DNA from: JBCDIQ01 sp039024295 | Lineage (GTDB): Bacteria > Bacteroidota > Bacteroidia > J057 | DNA length: 20,633 nt | NCBI GenBank assembly: GCA_039024295.1 | Contig: JBCDIQ010000052.1 | Span: 1 to 20,633 of the forward strand | Direction of reading: 5' to 3' | Shown here: piece after piece, positions 13,773 to 20,633 of the stretch | How positions within the stretch are numbered: position 1 is the first letter of the stretch | Layout of the letters: each line of letters begins with the position of its first letter | Notes under the pieces: generated by a model | The model's database searches: none | The model's input: only the letters and a program-made list of their open reading frames with translations | Told to the model about the DNA's origin: nothing | Made by a program: the position numbers and the translations under genes

Positions 13773-14102
13773 TCACTTAATGGTGTCAAGTTCATGTAGG
13801 ATTTGCTGGGCAGAAACCTGGAGGTAGCCCACAATTTTATCTACAAGTCCATTGGCATTTACCCCATCAATCATATCGGCCCTTAATTTATAAATGCTTT
13901 CGTTTAGGTCATTTAGCTCCAATAATTTGAAGGTTGTTTGAGCGCGGTGATGTGCTTCTGATACAAGCTGCTCATCTTGTTTTTTAAGGTATTCTGGTAA
14001 TTTGCTTTCTAATTGCAGTAACTCCTCGTGCATCTTGGTAAGGAGCAATTTGTAGGAGGAAATATCAGCTTGTGTAATTTCCTTTAGGGGAGAGAAATTC
14101 AT
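13773..14102 (-). CDS. Small helical protein, possibly HPt-like phosphotransfer domain
   Basis: A 109-residue, all-helical, charged protein without signal peptide or membrane segment. Residues 49-73 (EAHHRAQTTF..LEL.DLNESIYKL) line up by eye with the phosphorylatable helix of Bacteroidetes HPt domains (AHK.K..F..LGL..L). On this alignment H52 is the phospho-histidine position, but the conserved Lys three residues later is Gln (Q55) and the usual Gly is Glu (E62). It lies downstream of a sensor kinase with no receiver domain, on the same strand with a 134-base gap. It could equally be an unrelated coiled-coil protein. The gene itself is well supported by length and position; the function is not. 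Confidence 0.6.
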   Translation of the reverse strand: MNFSPLKEITQADISSYKLLLTKMHEELLQLESKLPEYLKKQDEQLVSEAHHRAQTTFKLLELNDLNESIYKLRADMIDGVNANGLVDKIVGYLQVSAQQILHELDTIK

Positions 14103-14236
14103 ATTATCTACTAGAATATGTTACAATTCAACTTTGTTTCAAATGGAATTAAATATAGGTAAATCAAATTAATTAAAGTCACCTTTTGGTGAAAAATACT
14201 ATTTCGGGAGGAAGTTTATAGCCAATAATCAGTCAA

Positions 14237-17200
14237 TCAAGATATTTTGGGGATGGTAAAGAAAAATGTGGTTCCCTTTTCTTTATGCGACTCAATCCAA
14301 ATGAGCCCTCCATGTGATTCGACGATTTTTCTGCACAGGGCCAGCCCGATTCCCGTTCCAGGATATTCAGAAGTGTGAAGCCTCTGGAACAAAGAGAAGA
14401 TCTTGTTGTGGTGAACTTCGTCGATTCCAATGCCATTATCTTTTACTGAGAACACGTGGTAATGGGGGCTGTTTTTGACAGAGACATGAACGGTTGGAAG
14501 GGGCTTATCATTGAATTTTAACCCATTGCTGATCAGGTTTTGGAGCAATAAACTGAGCTGAGAACCTGCTCCTTTTACTTGTGGCAAGTTTTCCCAGGTT
14601 ACTTTTCCTCCTGTCTCATCTAGTTGGCTGCCCAAGGCACTCACCACGCCTTTAATTTCCTCATCCAAATCTACAGGTGTAAACCTAACTTGTTTACTCC
14701 CCAGTTTGGCATAGGCAAGCAAATCGCTGATCATGGCGTACATTCGCTTGGCTCCACTGACGGCATTGTCAATGTATTCATCCGCCTGCTCATCCAATTT
14801 TCCTGTGTACCTGTGTTCCAGCAGTTGAAGATGACCGATAATTGTTCGAAGGGGGGTTTTTAAATCGTGAGACGCTGCAAAAGCAAATTGCTCCAATTCA
14901 TCGTTGGTGCGGCTCAGTTCCTCAATTTTTTGGCTCAATTCAGCAGTTTTTTCTTCAACCCTGCGTTTAAGTAATGCGCGTTGTCGGAGGTTATCCCAAT
15001 ACCTAAATAGAAAGAATAACAGCACCAGGACAACCAGGATACTGATGGCAATGAAGTCCCACCGCTGCCAAAAAGGCTTTTTTACGGTAAATGAAAATGT
15101 TTCGGCACCTTGGCTTAAGATTCCATTTTGGGAAATCGCATTTACAACAAATTGATACTCCCCTGGGGGCAAGAGGTTGTAGGTTACAAAGGGGGTGTAA
15201 GTATCAATCCATTCAGGGGTTTTACTTCCTTCAAGCCTATACCTATACCTGACGCGCCCCAGGCTACTGTAGGAAAGACAGGTAAAGTACAGGGTGATCT
15301 GATTGTCGTTGGGAGAAAGGACGATTTGAGGTTCGTTGACCAAATTTTTCTGGGGATTCCCAGGCAGGACCACTCGGGTAATGAATACAGGGGGGGGCAT
15401 ATGGGTAGGCTGGAAACCAGAGATATCGAAGGATGCCAACCCTTTCCTTGTGCCTACAATTACCTGGTCTTGAAAGGCTGCCACCGCAGTGACTTCATTA
15501 CTGGGCAATCCATCCCGTTTATCATACACCAACAACTGGACTGTATCCTCCTTAAAATCTGGATCAGAAAGGCGCAGTATCCCTTGATTGGTTGCCACCC
15601 AAACACCTGAAGCCCCTGCTATTGCCAAGTCATTGCAAACATTGCTGATAGGGGTTCTGGGGGTATTGTTCAAAAGAAAATAGCTGCCATTTTTCCAAAC
15701 CAAGACCCCATTTCCATTGGTAGCGATCCAGACGACTCCGTCTGAGGTGGCGATCATGCGTTTGGCCACTGTTTTTGAAATGGGCTTTTCTCTGGCAAAG
15801 AAGGCCTCCTCATTGAAAGTTTTAAGCGTATCAGGCACTTCATAAATTCCCTGGGGAAGAGAAATCAGGCTAGCGTTCTGGCCTTTTAAATCCATGAATT
15901 CATACCCGGTTCCATTATGTAGGAATACATCTCCCATCATGTTAAGGATGCCCACCTGATTGGCATCGGCAGCTTCTGCCAGTGAAGCCAATCCAAGCCT
16001 GATGCACCACATGGAACTGGCAATGAAAATCTGGCCTTCCTCATTTTGATGTAAACTATTGATGATGCCTATCTCATTGCTGGAAAGGAAAAACTGGACG
16101 CTCCCATTTTTCCAATAAGACAGGCCGCTCTCATCTGCCAATAAATCTCCTCCGTCCTGAAGTCGTACCTGGGCACGCAGCCTCCCGATGGGGGGCTGAA
16201 TAGCTGCCTGAATAAAGGTGTCAATTTCCCAAGAAAAATGTTGGGTAATGCCTGGATGTGCGGACAGCCATACATGATTGGTACCTGAATCTGCCTGAAG
16301 GTGGTAAATCCTTGAGGAGGCAAAGTTTGAAAAAAAGGAAGTTTGAATATTCCTCGCTTGTTGAGAAAGGAAAAATAATCCATCCTCCTGTGTTGCTATC
16401 CATAGATTACCTTCCCGGTCTTCCAACACATGTGAAACTTCATAGGCTTCAAGTAAAACGCCTTTTAAAACCAGCTTGCCCCTTTCGAATGCAAAACATC
16501 CCACTCCCTTGCCCTTTTGGGGAATCCAGAGATAGCCACTTTGGTCTTCAACTACAAGCTTAGGGTCTCTGTAGCCAGCAAGGGAATCCGCAAAACTTAT
16601 GACCATTTCCTGCTTGTGCCCGTTAATACTGGCAAGCCCATTTTGGGTTGAATAAAGTACCGATCCATTTCTTAGGTGAAAAGCCGTGGGCCTATGGTTA
16701 TTCGCATATTTTAATTGAATCGTTTCTTTGCGTTCTCGACCTTGATAAATGACAAGTTCATCACCCTGAATAAAATAGAGCTTGCCTTCCAGGTCGCGAA
16801 ATTGAAAAGACATGACCAGTCGATAAGGCTGGGTAGCTTCCATGAATTCCTCCACTTTTCCATCTCTGGTGTATTGAAGAATGCCGTCCTCGGTGCCAAA
16901 CAATAAGGTGCCGTCCTCCAGTTCAGACATCGAGAAAACGCGCCTTCTTTTTACAATTGAGTCCCGGACCATGAGGCTGTCTTTTTTCCTGTGGTACTCC
17001 ACGAGTGCCCCAGGCGACATGATCCACAGGTGGTCCTCACTGTCCTCAAACAAGTTGCTGATGGGGCCGTCACTTCCTGATATGGGATTGAACCGGTAAC
17101 CGTCATAGCGGAACAGACCTGAAGGAGTAGCTACCCACAGAAACCCTTGTCGGTCTTGAAGCATTCTGATCACAGAGGGATTGGGTAATCCATCTTCAAG

Positions 17201-17293
17201 GGAAAGTTGGTGAAGCTTGGCCTGAAATGGCTGAGCAGCTCCTGTCAGAAACAGAAAAAATACACAAAGTAACCCAAGTATGTATTTTCGCAT
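14237..17293 (-). CDS. Two-component propeller sensor histidine kinase (Reg_prop/Y_Y_Y)
   Basis: A 1018-residue membrane kinase. A signal peptide (about 1-20) precedes a periplasmic beta-propeller with repeated D..G.LW(I/V)AT-type motifs (for example LQDRQGFLWVATPSGL near the start and LEDREGNLWIATQEDGL). A Y_Y_Y domain follows (about 664-740, with RYRYRLEG and LPPGEYQF). Then come one transmembrane helix (about 745-766), a coiled coil, a HisKA domain with ASHDLKTPL (phospho-accepting H809), and HATPase_c with an N-box (QNLISNG), DNGIGID and GTGIGLAL. Unlike hybrid systems of this kind it has no receiver or AraC-type output, so a separate response regulator is needed; none is in the window. 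It starts 7 bases after the helicase gene. The ligand is unknown; polysaccharide products are usual for the family. Confidence 0.93.
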   Translation of the reverse strand: MRKYILGLLCVFFLFLTGAAQPFQAKLHQLSLEDGLPNPSVIRMLQDRQGFLWVATPSGLFRYDGYRFNPISGSDGPISNLFEDSEDHLWIMSPGALVEYHRKKDSLMVRDSIVKRRRVFSMSELEDGTLLFGTEDGILQYTRDGKVEEFMEATQPYRLVMSFQFRDLEGKLYFIQGDELVIYQGRERKETIQLKYANNHRPTAFHLRNGSVLYSTQNGLASINGHKQEMVISFADSLAGYRDPKLVVEDQSGYLWIPQKGKGVGCFAFERGKLVLKGVLLEAYEVSHVLEDREGNLWIATQEDGLFFLSQQARNIQTSFFSNFASSRIYHLQADSGTNHVWLSAHPGITQHFSWEIDTFIQAAIQPPIGRLRAQVRLQDGGDLLADESGLSYWKNGSVQFFLSSNEIGIINSLHQNEEGQIFIASSMWCIRLGLASLAEAADANQVGILNMMGDVFLHNGTGYEFMDLKGQNASLISLPQGIYEVPDTLKTFNEEAFFAREKPISKTVAKRMIATSDGVVWIATNGNGVLVWKNGSYFLLNNTPRTPISNVCNDLAIAGASGVWVATNQGILRLSDPDFKEDTVQLLVYDKRDGLPSNEVTAVAAFQDQVIVGTRKGLASFDISGFQPTHMPPPVFITRVVLPGNPQKNLVNEPQIVLSPNDNQITLYFTCLSYSSLGRVRYRYRLEGSKTPEWIDTYTPFVTYNLLPPGEYQFVVNAISQNGILSQGAETFSFTVKKPFWQRWDFIAISILVVLVLLFFLFRYWDNLRQRALLKRRVEEKTAELSQKIEELSRTNDELEQFAFAASHDLKTPLRTIIGHLQLLEHRYTGKLDEQADEYIDNAVSGAKRMYAMISDLLAYAKLGSKQVRFTPVDLDEEIKGVVSALGSQLDETGGKVTWENLPQVKGAGSQLSLLLQNLISNGLKFNDKPLPTVHVSVKNSPHYHVFSVKDNGIGIDEVHHNKIFSLFQRLHTSEYPGTGIGLALCRKIVESHGGLIWIESHKEKGTTFFFTIPKIS

Positions 17294-17300
17294 GATTGCC

Positions 17301-18719
17301 TTATTGTGTCAAAAAGGGGCAGTCTAGCACGAACACCCGCTCTTCAGCACGGGTAAAAACTGTGTAAGTCCACCTAATATACGCTTTTAAATCATTAGAA
17401 TAATTTGGCTCAAACCCCACGACTACGTTTTCCCACTGCCCACCCTGGGATTTATGTCCGGTTATTGCGTAGCCAAATTTTACCTGTAACGCCTGGATAT
17501 AGGGGTCTTTTCGCATGAGGGAATTGGCTTCTTTCTTTGGGAGGTCCATGTATTCCTGTTGACGGGCCCACATCACTTTTCTCATTTCCTGATTCGTCAA
17601 CTGAGGGGCCTTGCTTTCCAATAGGTCTGTTACCAGCTTGCAGCTTACCTGAAATGCTTCCTGCTGGCTATCGGCAAATTCGAGTTCTGCATTGATCCAA
17701 TGGAGACCGTATCGCTCTTCCTGGCTATCCCAGTCAATGTCGATGACCGTCCCCATCTCGCCATTTGCCAAAAACGGCATCCGTTCGCTGCTATAAGCAT
17801 AATTATTTCTTACCACCATCAGCATATCCCCTGGTTCCAACAGCCTCGCTTCATTCCAGTACAATTGTTGACGGATGGCCTGGTTCACCTGGACTGCTCT
17901 GTAATTCGAGTAGGTGATAAAGACGCACTTATCCAGGTTGCCCGGATCATAATACCCAATATAGGTTTCCATTCCCTCGTATCCATTGTCAAGCCAGTGG
18001 ACTTCGCGGTTGGTGGTCAGCTCGGGATGGACCTGATCTGTCGAGAGGTATGAATCACGGATTCGGATGGCATTTTCCAACACCCCAGAGGCAGCTTCTT
18101 GGCGTTTGACTTCTGAAAGATGGGCCGCATACAAGGAAAGCCTCAGAATATCTTCCAGGTACTCACCCGAAAGGGCAGGGGAGTCATTATGGCCCACAGG
18201 CGGAAGCTGCACGGGATCACCTACCAAAACAAGCTTCCGGTCTGGATTTGATTCAAACACATAATCCAGCAGGTCATGGAGCAGGCCCTGGCGGGTGGTC
18301 TCATCATGCTGATCGCCGATCATGGAGGCCTCATCCACAATGTAGACGGTCCTTGGCCCCTCCTTGTTATTTCGTGATCGAAACCTGACCTCTCCAAACC
18401 CGTCCTCGCTTACCTGATAGATGTGGTGATGGATCGTAAAAGCCAAACTTTTACTGCGGCGGGTAATGACCTTTGCAGCACGACCGGTAGGAGCCAGTAA
18501 GATTACTTTGAATCCATGCTTTCGAAGCAATTTTCTAAAAAAATTGATCATGAAAGTTTTTCCCGTACCTGCAGATCCTGTCAGCAAGTAGGTGCACCTG
18601 GGTTCATCTGAACGGAAAAAATTCATGAACACCTGGAGGGCCATTTCCTGATCCTGCGTAAGTTGTACCCCGGCTTCTCCCAGGATATCATCCATCATAC
18701 GTTGCTTCAGCTCATCCAT
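17301..18719 (-). CDS. RecD/Pif1-like superfamily 1B DNA helicase (AAA ATPase)
   Basis: A 472-residue ATP-dependent helicase. Walker A is GSAGTGKT (48-55, Lys54). An RAAK-containing motif Ia (LLAPTGRAAK) lies at 74-83, Walker B is VDEAS with D129/E130, and motif III is GDPVQLPPV (167-175). The C-terminus has motifs V/VI: GYAITGHKSQG and YTVFTRAEERVFVL. Family members unwind 5'-3' and resemble RecD or Dda, but this one lacks the long N-terminal part of RecD and has no RecB/RecC neighbours, so a standalone repair or replication-fork role is likely. It starts 2 bases after the chaN-like stop and ends 7 bases before the kinase, implying one transcript. The substrate is not evident. Confidence 0.9.
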   Translation of the reverse strand: MDELKQRMMDDILGEAGVQLTQDQEMALQVFMNFFRSDEPRCTYLLTGSAGTGKTFMINFFRKLLRKHGFKVILLAPTGRAAKVITRRSKSLAFTIHHHIYQVSEDGFGEVRFRSRNNKEGPRTVYIVDEASMIGDQHDETTRQGLLHDLLDYVFESNPDRKLVLVGDPVQLPPVGHNDSPALSGEYLEDILRLSLYAAHLSEVKRQEAASGVLENAIRIRDSYLSTDQVHPELTTNREVHWLDNGYEGMETYIGYYDPGNLDKCVFITYSNYRAVQVNQAIRQQLYWNEARLLEPGDMLMVVRNNYAYSSERMPFLANGEMGTVIDIDWDSQEERYGLHWINAELEFADSQQEAFQVSCKLVTDLLESKAPQLTNQEMRKVMWARQQEYMDLPKKEANSLMRKDPYIQALQVKFGYAITGHKSQGGQWENVVVGFEPNYSNDLKAYIRWTYTVFTRAEERVFVLDCPFLTQ

Positions 18720-18721
18720 GT

Positions 18722-19642
18722 TTACTCAAATCCGGACCTATACGTTTTGGTCATCGTGGCAGGGACCACGATGACAATGTCTGCCTTTTCTTCATTTTCT
18801 TCTTCTAGTTCCGAAATATCTTTTTGTTCTACTACCGTCAGGTTGACAATGGTAAGGTCTGGCCGTGCCTGCTTGACGTACCAGGCGATTCCCTCTTTGC
18901 TATCAGAATGGTAGGAGCCATTCAGGTGATAAAATTTCTTGCCTTCAGGGAGATTTTTCAAGAGAAAATGGGCCATGGTGGCATCCTTGATGGCCTGGGC
19001 AGCAATGAAGTTATCCGCGCTCATCTTTGAACCGGCGTGGCCTCCCATCATGTCGCGCATGGCTGCATAAGAGGGAAGTTCATAGTCGATGTCAAAAGAA
19101 AGGGGAACCATGAGGGCCTTTTCATCTGCTGGCAAACTGTCAAGAGCGGTAACGCCGCCCTCAAACGCTACCGTGCGGGCATATTTTCGTGGAATATTGG
19201 TAGCGACAACAGGAATTTTTTTGCTTTCGCAAAACTCCAGTACCGGTCTGTAATCGGTGTCATGGTTGGGCCATAGCTGTTCCTGTTCCTCCAATTCCTT
19301 GACGTTGATTTCTCCAGCCAAAAATTTGTCCAATCCAGCTTGTTGATGGGTTTCATACATCTCCGCTCCAACGACCAATTGGGCACTCCCCATCGTTTGG
19401 GTCAGGTCTTGTAGCACCTCTAGTTGTAGCCAGTGTGCTATGGGATTATTGTGCAGTTCCCCAAAGAAAATCACATCAGCTTCTTTCAACAGCTTGAGTA
19501 TTTTCTTGTACTTGATCTTTTTGCCATTTCCATCAAAAAGCTGGTAGGCAGGTTTATCCTGTGACATAGCTGAAAAGGGTAAACTAAGTGTAAGCCCCAC
19601 CCAAAAACAGGTAAGGAGGTGAATCCTGTATTTCTTGTTCAT
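18722..19642 (-). CDS. ChaN-family (haem/iron-uptake-associated) exported protein
   Basis: A 306-residue protein with a signal peptide ending near SAMS|Q (about residue 27). The family core is present: VIFFGELHNNP (58-67, E62 and H64), then VVGAEMYE, a P(V)VATN(I)PRK segment, and near the C-terminus FYHLNGSYHSDSKEGIAWY. ChaN-like proteins (cofactor haem-binding domain) have been linked to haem binding and iron acquisition. The C-terminal tail has an acidic ELEEENEEKAD segment. The ATG at 19642 is chosen because it begins the signal peptide; the frame is open 30 residues further upstream, but that would bury it. It leads the cluster with the helicase and sensor kinase, and is divergent from the flavin-binding gene at 19731. 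Confidence 0.88.
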   Translation of the reverse strand: MNKKYRIHLLTCFWVGLTLSLPFSAMSQDKPAYQLFDGNGKKIKYKKILKLLKEADVIFFGELHNNPIAHWLQLEVLQDLTQTMGSAQLVVGAEMYETHQQAGLDKFLAGEINVKELEEQEQLWPNHDTDYRPVLEFCESKKIPVVATNIPRKYARTVAFEGGVTALDSLPADEKALMVPLSFDIDYELPSYAAMRDMMGGHAGSKMSADNFIAAQAIKDATMAHFLLKNLPEGKKFYHLNGSYHSDSKEGIAWYVKQARPDLTIVNLTVVEQKDISELEEENEEKADIVIVVPATMTKTYRSGFE

Positions 19643-19668
19643 GATAAGTTTTACCAAAGTGAAACATT

Positions 19669-19676
19669 CAAATCTA
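19669..19676 (-). promoter_or_regulatory. Putative -7 element for the chaN-helicase-kinase transcript
   Basis: The minus strand reads TAGATTTG, an exact match to TAnnTTTG, 26 bases before the chaN ATG. The nearest upstream TTG (19704-19702 on the minus strand) is 25 bases away, somewhat more than usual. It lies in the 88-base divergent region shared with the gene at 19731. Confidence 0.4.
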
Positions 19677-19730
19677 CCTGAAAGGCATATAAAAAAAAAC
19701 ACAACTATAAAAATTGGGGTTAGGCAAAAC

Positions 19731-20339
19731 ATGAAACCCGAAAATAGTGCCTGGACAACGCTCGACGAATCGTTTACCTACGTTTGGGGATTGTTGGGAA
19801 GGGCAACAGCAGACCGGAAACATCCATTTAGAACCCCAGGGCTAGCAACCCTGGGAACAGAAGGTCCTCGCGTCCGGACAGTGGTTTTACGTGAGGTTGA
19901 TCGTAGAAACTATAGCATGTATGTTCACACCGATACCCGTTCGGATAAGGTGAAGGAAATTCAGGCCAACCCACACATAAGTTGGCTATTTTGGGACCCC
20001 AGGGAAAAGCTTCAAGTGAGGTTGTCAGGAAAGGCCCAATGCTTGACGGATCATCGCTTAAGTCATTCGATTTGGGAAAAGGCCAGCTTGAATTATCGGA
20101 AAAGCTACAGCCCCCAACTGCCACCTGGAACTGAAACTGAATCCCTTCAAACGGGGGTTGAAACCTACGCCCGTGAAGGAGCTACATGGGAGGAAAGTGA
20201 AAGTTGGCAGGATAATTTCACCGTGATTGTATGTGAGGTAGAACAAGTGGAGTGGTTGCTGCTCCACCCGGCAGGACATCGGAGGGCTAAATTCAACAAG
20301 ACAGAAGAAGCCTGGGAGGGGCGGTGGTTGGTGCCGTAG
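19731..20339 (+). CDS. Pyridoxamine 5'-phosphate oxidase family flavin-binding protein
   Basis: A 202-residue cytosolic protein of the PNPOx-like split-barrel fold. FMN-binding landmarks are RVRTVVLREV (residues about 45-54), YVHTDTRSDK (about 62-71) and HISWLFWDP, followed by LQVRLSGKA and a C-terminal VEWLLL..AGHRRAKF. This agrees with the broad family that includes Alr4036-type proteins. It lacks an obvious PdxH C-terminal substrate-binding domain, so it is unlikely to be the main PLP-synthesis enzyme; its substrate is unknown. The ATG at 19731 is preferred over one at 19635, because the extra 32 residues do not resemble the family and would overlap the divergent promoter region and the chaN start. 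Confidence 0.88.
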   Translation: MKPENSAWTTLDESFTYVWGLLGRATADRKHPFRTPGLATLGTEGPRVRTVVLREVDRRNYSMYVHTDTRSDKVKEIQANPHISWLFWDPREKLQVRLSGKAQCLTDHRLSHSIWEKASLNYRKSYSPQLPPGTETESLQTGVETYAREGATWEESESWQDNFTVIVCEVEQVEWLLLHPAGHRRAKFNKTEEAWEGRWLVP

Positions 20340-20514
20340 GTTACCTCCTGAAAAATTAATGTCTTCAAGATTTGTCTAATTCTTTAGGGTGGGGCTGAAG
20401 TTGTCCTAATATTTCCAAGATTATTTTCTATTGGTCTACAGCTATTTTAAATTAGCAAAACCCTATCAATGTAATTGTACCATCTTTTAGAAGATATACT
20501 TAAACCTCGGGTTC

Positions 20515-20633
20515 ATGGAAACAATAAGTGAAATAAAGATTAATTTAATTAAGATGATCGACAAGATATCCGATTATCAGTTTCTAAAGTCTCTTTATTT
20601 AGATATTCAAGCAAAATCTGAGGTAGGCACCTC
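20515..20633 (+). CDS. Partial small ORF, possible antitoxin of a RelE/ParE-type pair
   Basis: An open frame starts at the ATG at 20515 and runs off the window after 39 complete codons. Its start (METISEIKINLIKMIDKIS) and the following SDYQFLKSLYLDI resemble the helical N-termini of small Bacteroidetes antitoxins encoded just ahead of RelE/ParE-family toxins. Only the N-terminus is visible, so neither family nor the presence of a toxin can be confirmed. The 175-base region before it (20340-20514) is AT-rich and holds no clear gene or promoter. Confidence 0.4.
   Translation, partial: METISEIKINLIKMIDKISDYQFLKSLYLDIQAKSEVGT

Noticed and set aside
14161..14205. Hairpin TCACC-TTTT-GGTGA as a terminator of the kinase gene
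   Set aside because: The stem is only five pairs and the following T-rich tract on the minus strand is interrupted, so it is too weak to call a terminator.
19635..19730. Longer N-terminus for the flavin-binding protein
   Set aside because: It would overlap the chaN start codon and divergent promoter region, and the extra residues do not look like the family.

Overview
The window looks like chromosomal DNA of a Bacteroidota (Bacteroidetes) bacterium, probably a gliding or environmental lineage of the Saprospiria/Lewinella or Cytophaga kind. This rests on the type IX secretion (T9SS) sorting tail on one protein, a PorT-type T9SS outer-membrane protein beside a menaquinone methyltransferase, a propeller/Y_Y_Y sensor kinase, putative TAnnTTTG-type -7 elements, and start codons without clear Shine-Dalgarno sequences. 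The species assignment is inference only.

Left part (1-10837): a 54-bp perfect inverted repeat begins at the first base of the window. It carries the first 16 codons of a secreted-protein leader in two divergent copies. The right copy opens a 3261-residue secreted mosaic protein: a ThuA/amidotransferase-like N-terminal region, two PA14 domains, nine copies of an about 160-177 residue domain I cannot name, two LamG-like domains, a lectin-like sandwich, an SdrD-B-like domain, and a C-terminal dockerin-like calcium-binding segment. No T9SS tail is visible on it. The next gene, 69 bases on, is a small secreted protein that does have a T9SS type A tail and a beta-rich body. The two may act as a surface-displayed pair.

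Middle (11139-13700): ubiE (menaquinone synthesis), porT (T9SS) and nadC (NAD synthesis) run rightward. porT and nadC are only 5 bases apart. An intergenic stretch before ubiE holds degenerate repeats, a putative -7 element and a strong leader hairpin.

Right part (13773-20339): a leftward cluster reads chaN-like, RecD/Pif1-like helicase and propeller sensor kinase with gaps of 2 and 7 bases. After a further gap of 134 bases comes a small helical protein that may be an HPt-like phosphotransfer protein. A flavin-binding pyridoxamine-oxidase-family gene is divergent from chaN. The window ends inside a small ORF resembling the antitoxin of a RelE/ParE-type toxin-antitoxin pair.

The most notable points are the long inverted repeat with a duplicated signal-peptide leader, the ninefold repeat domain, and the dockerin-like giant followed by a T9SS-tailed partner. 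No rRNA, complete tRNA, CRISPR array, insertion sequence or transposase was seen.
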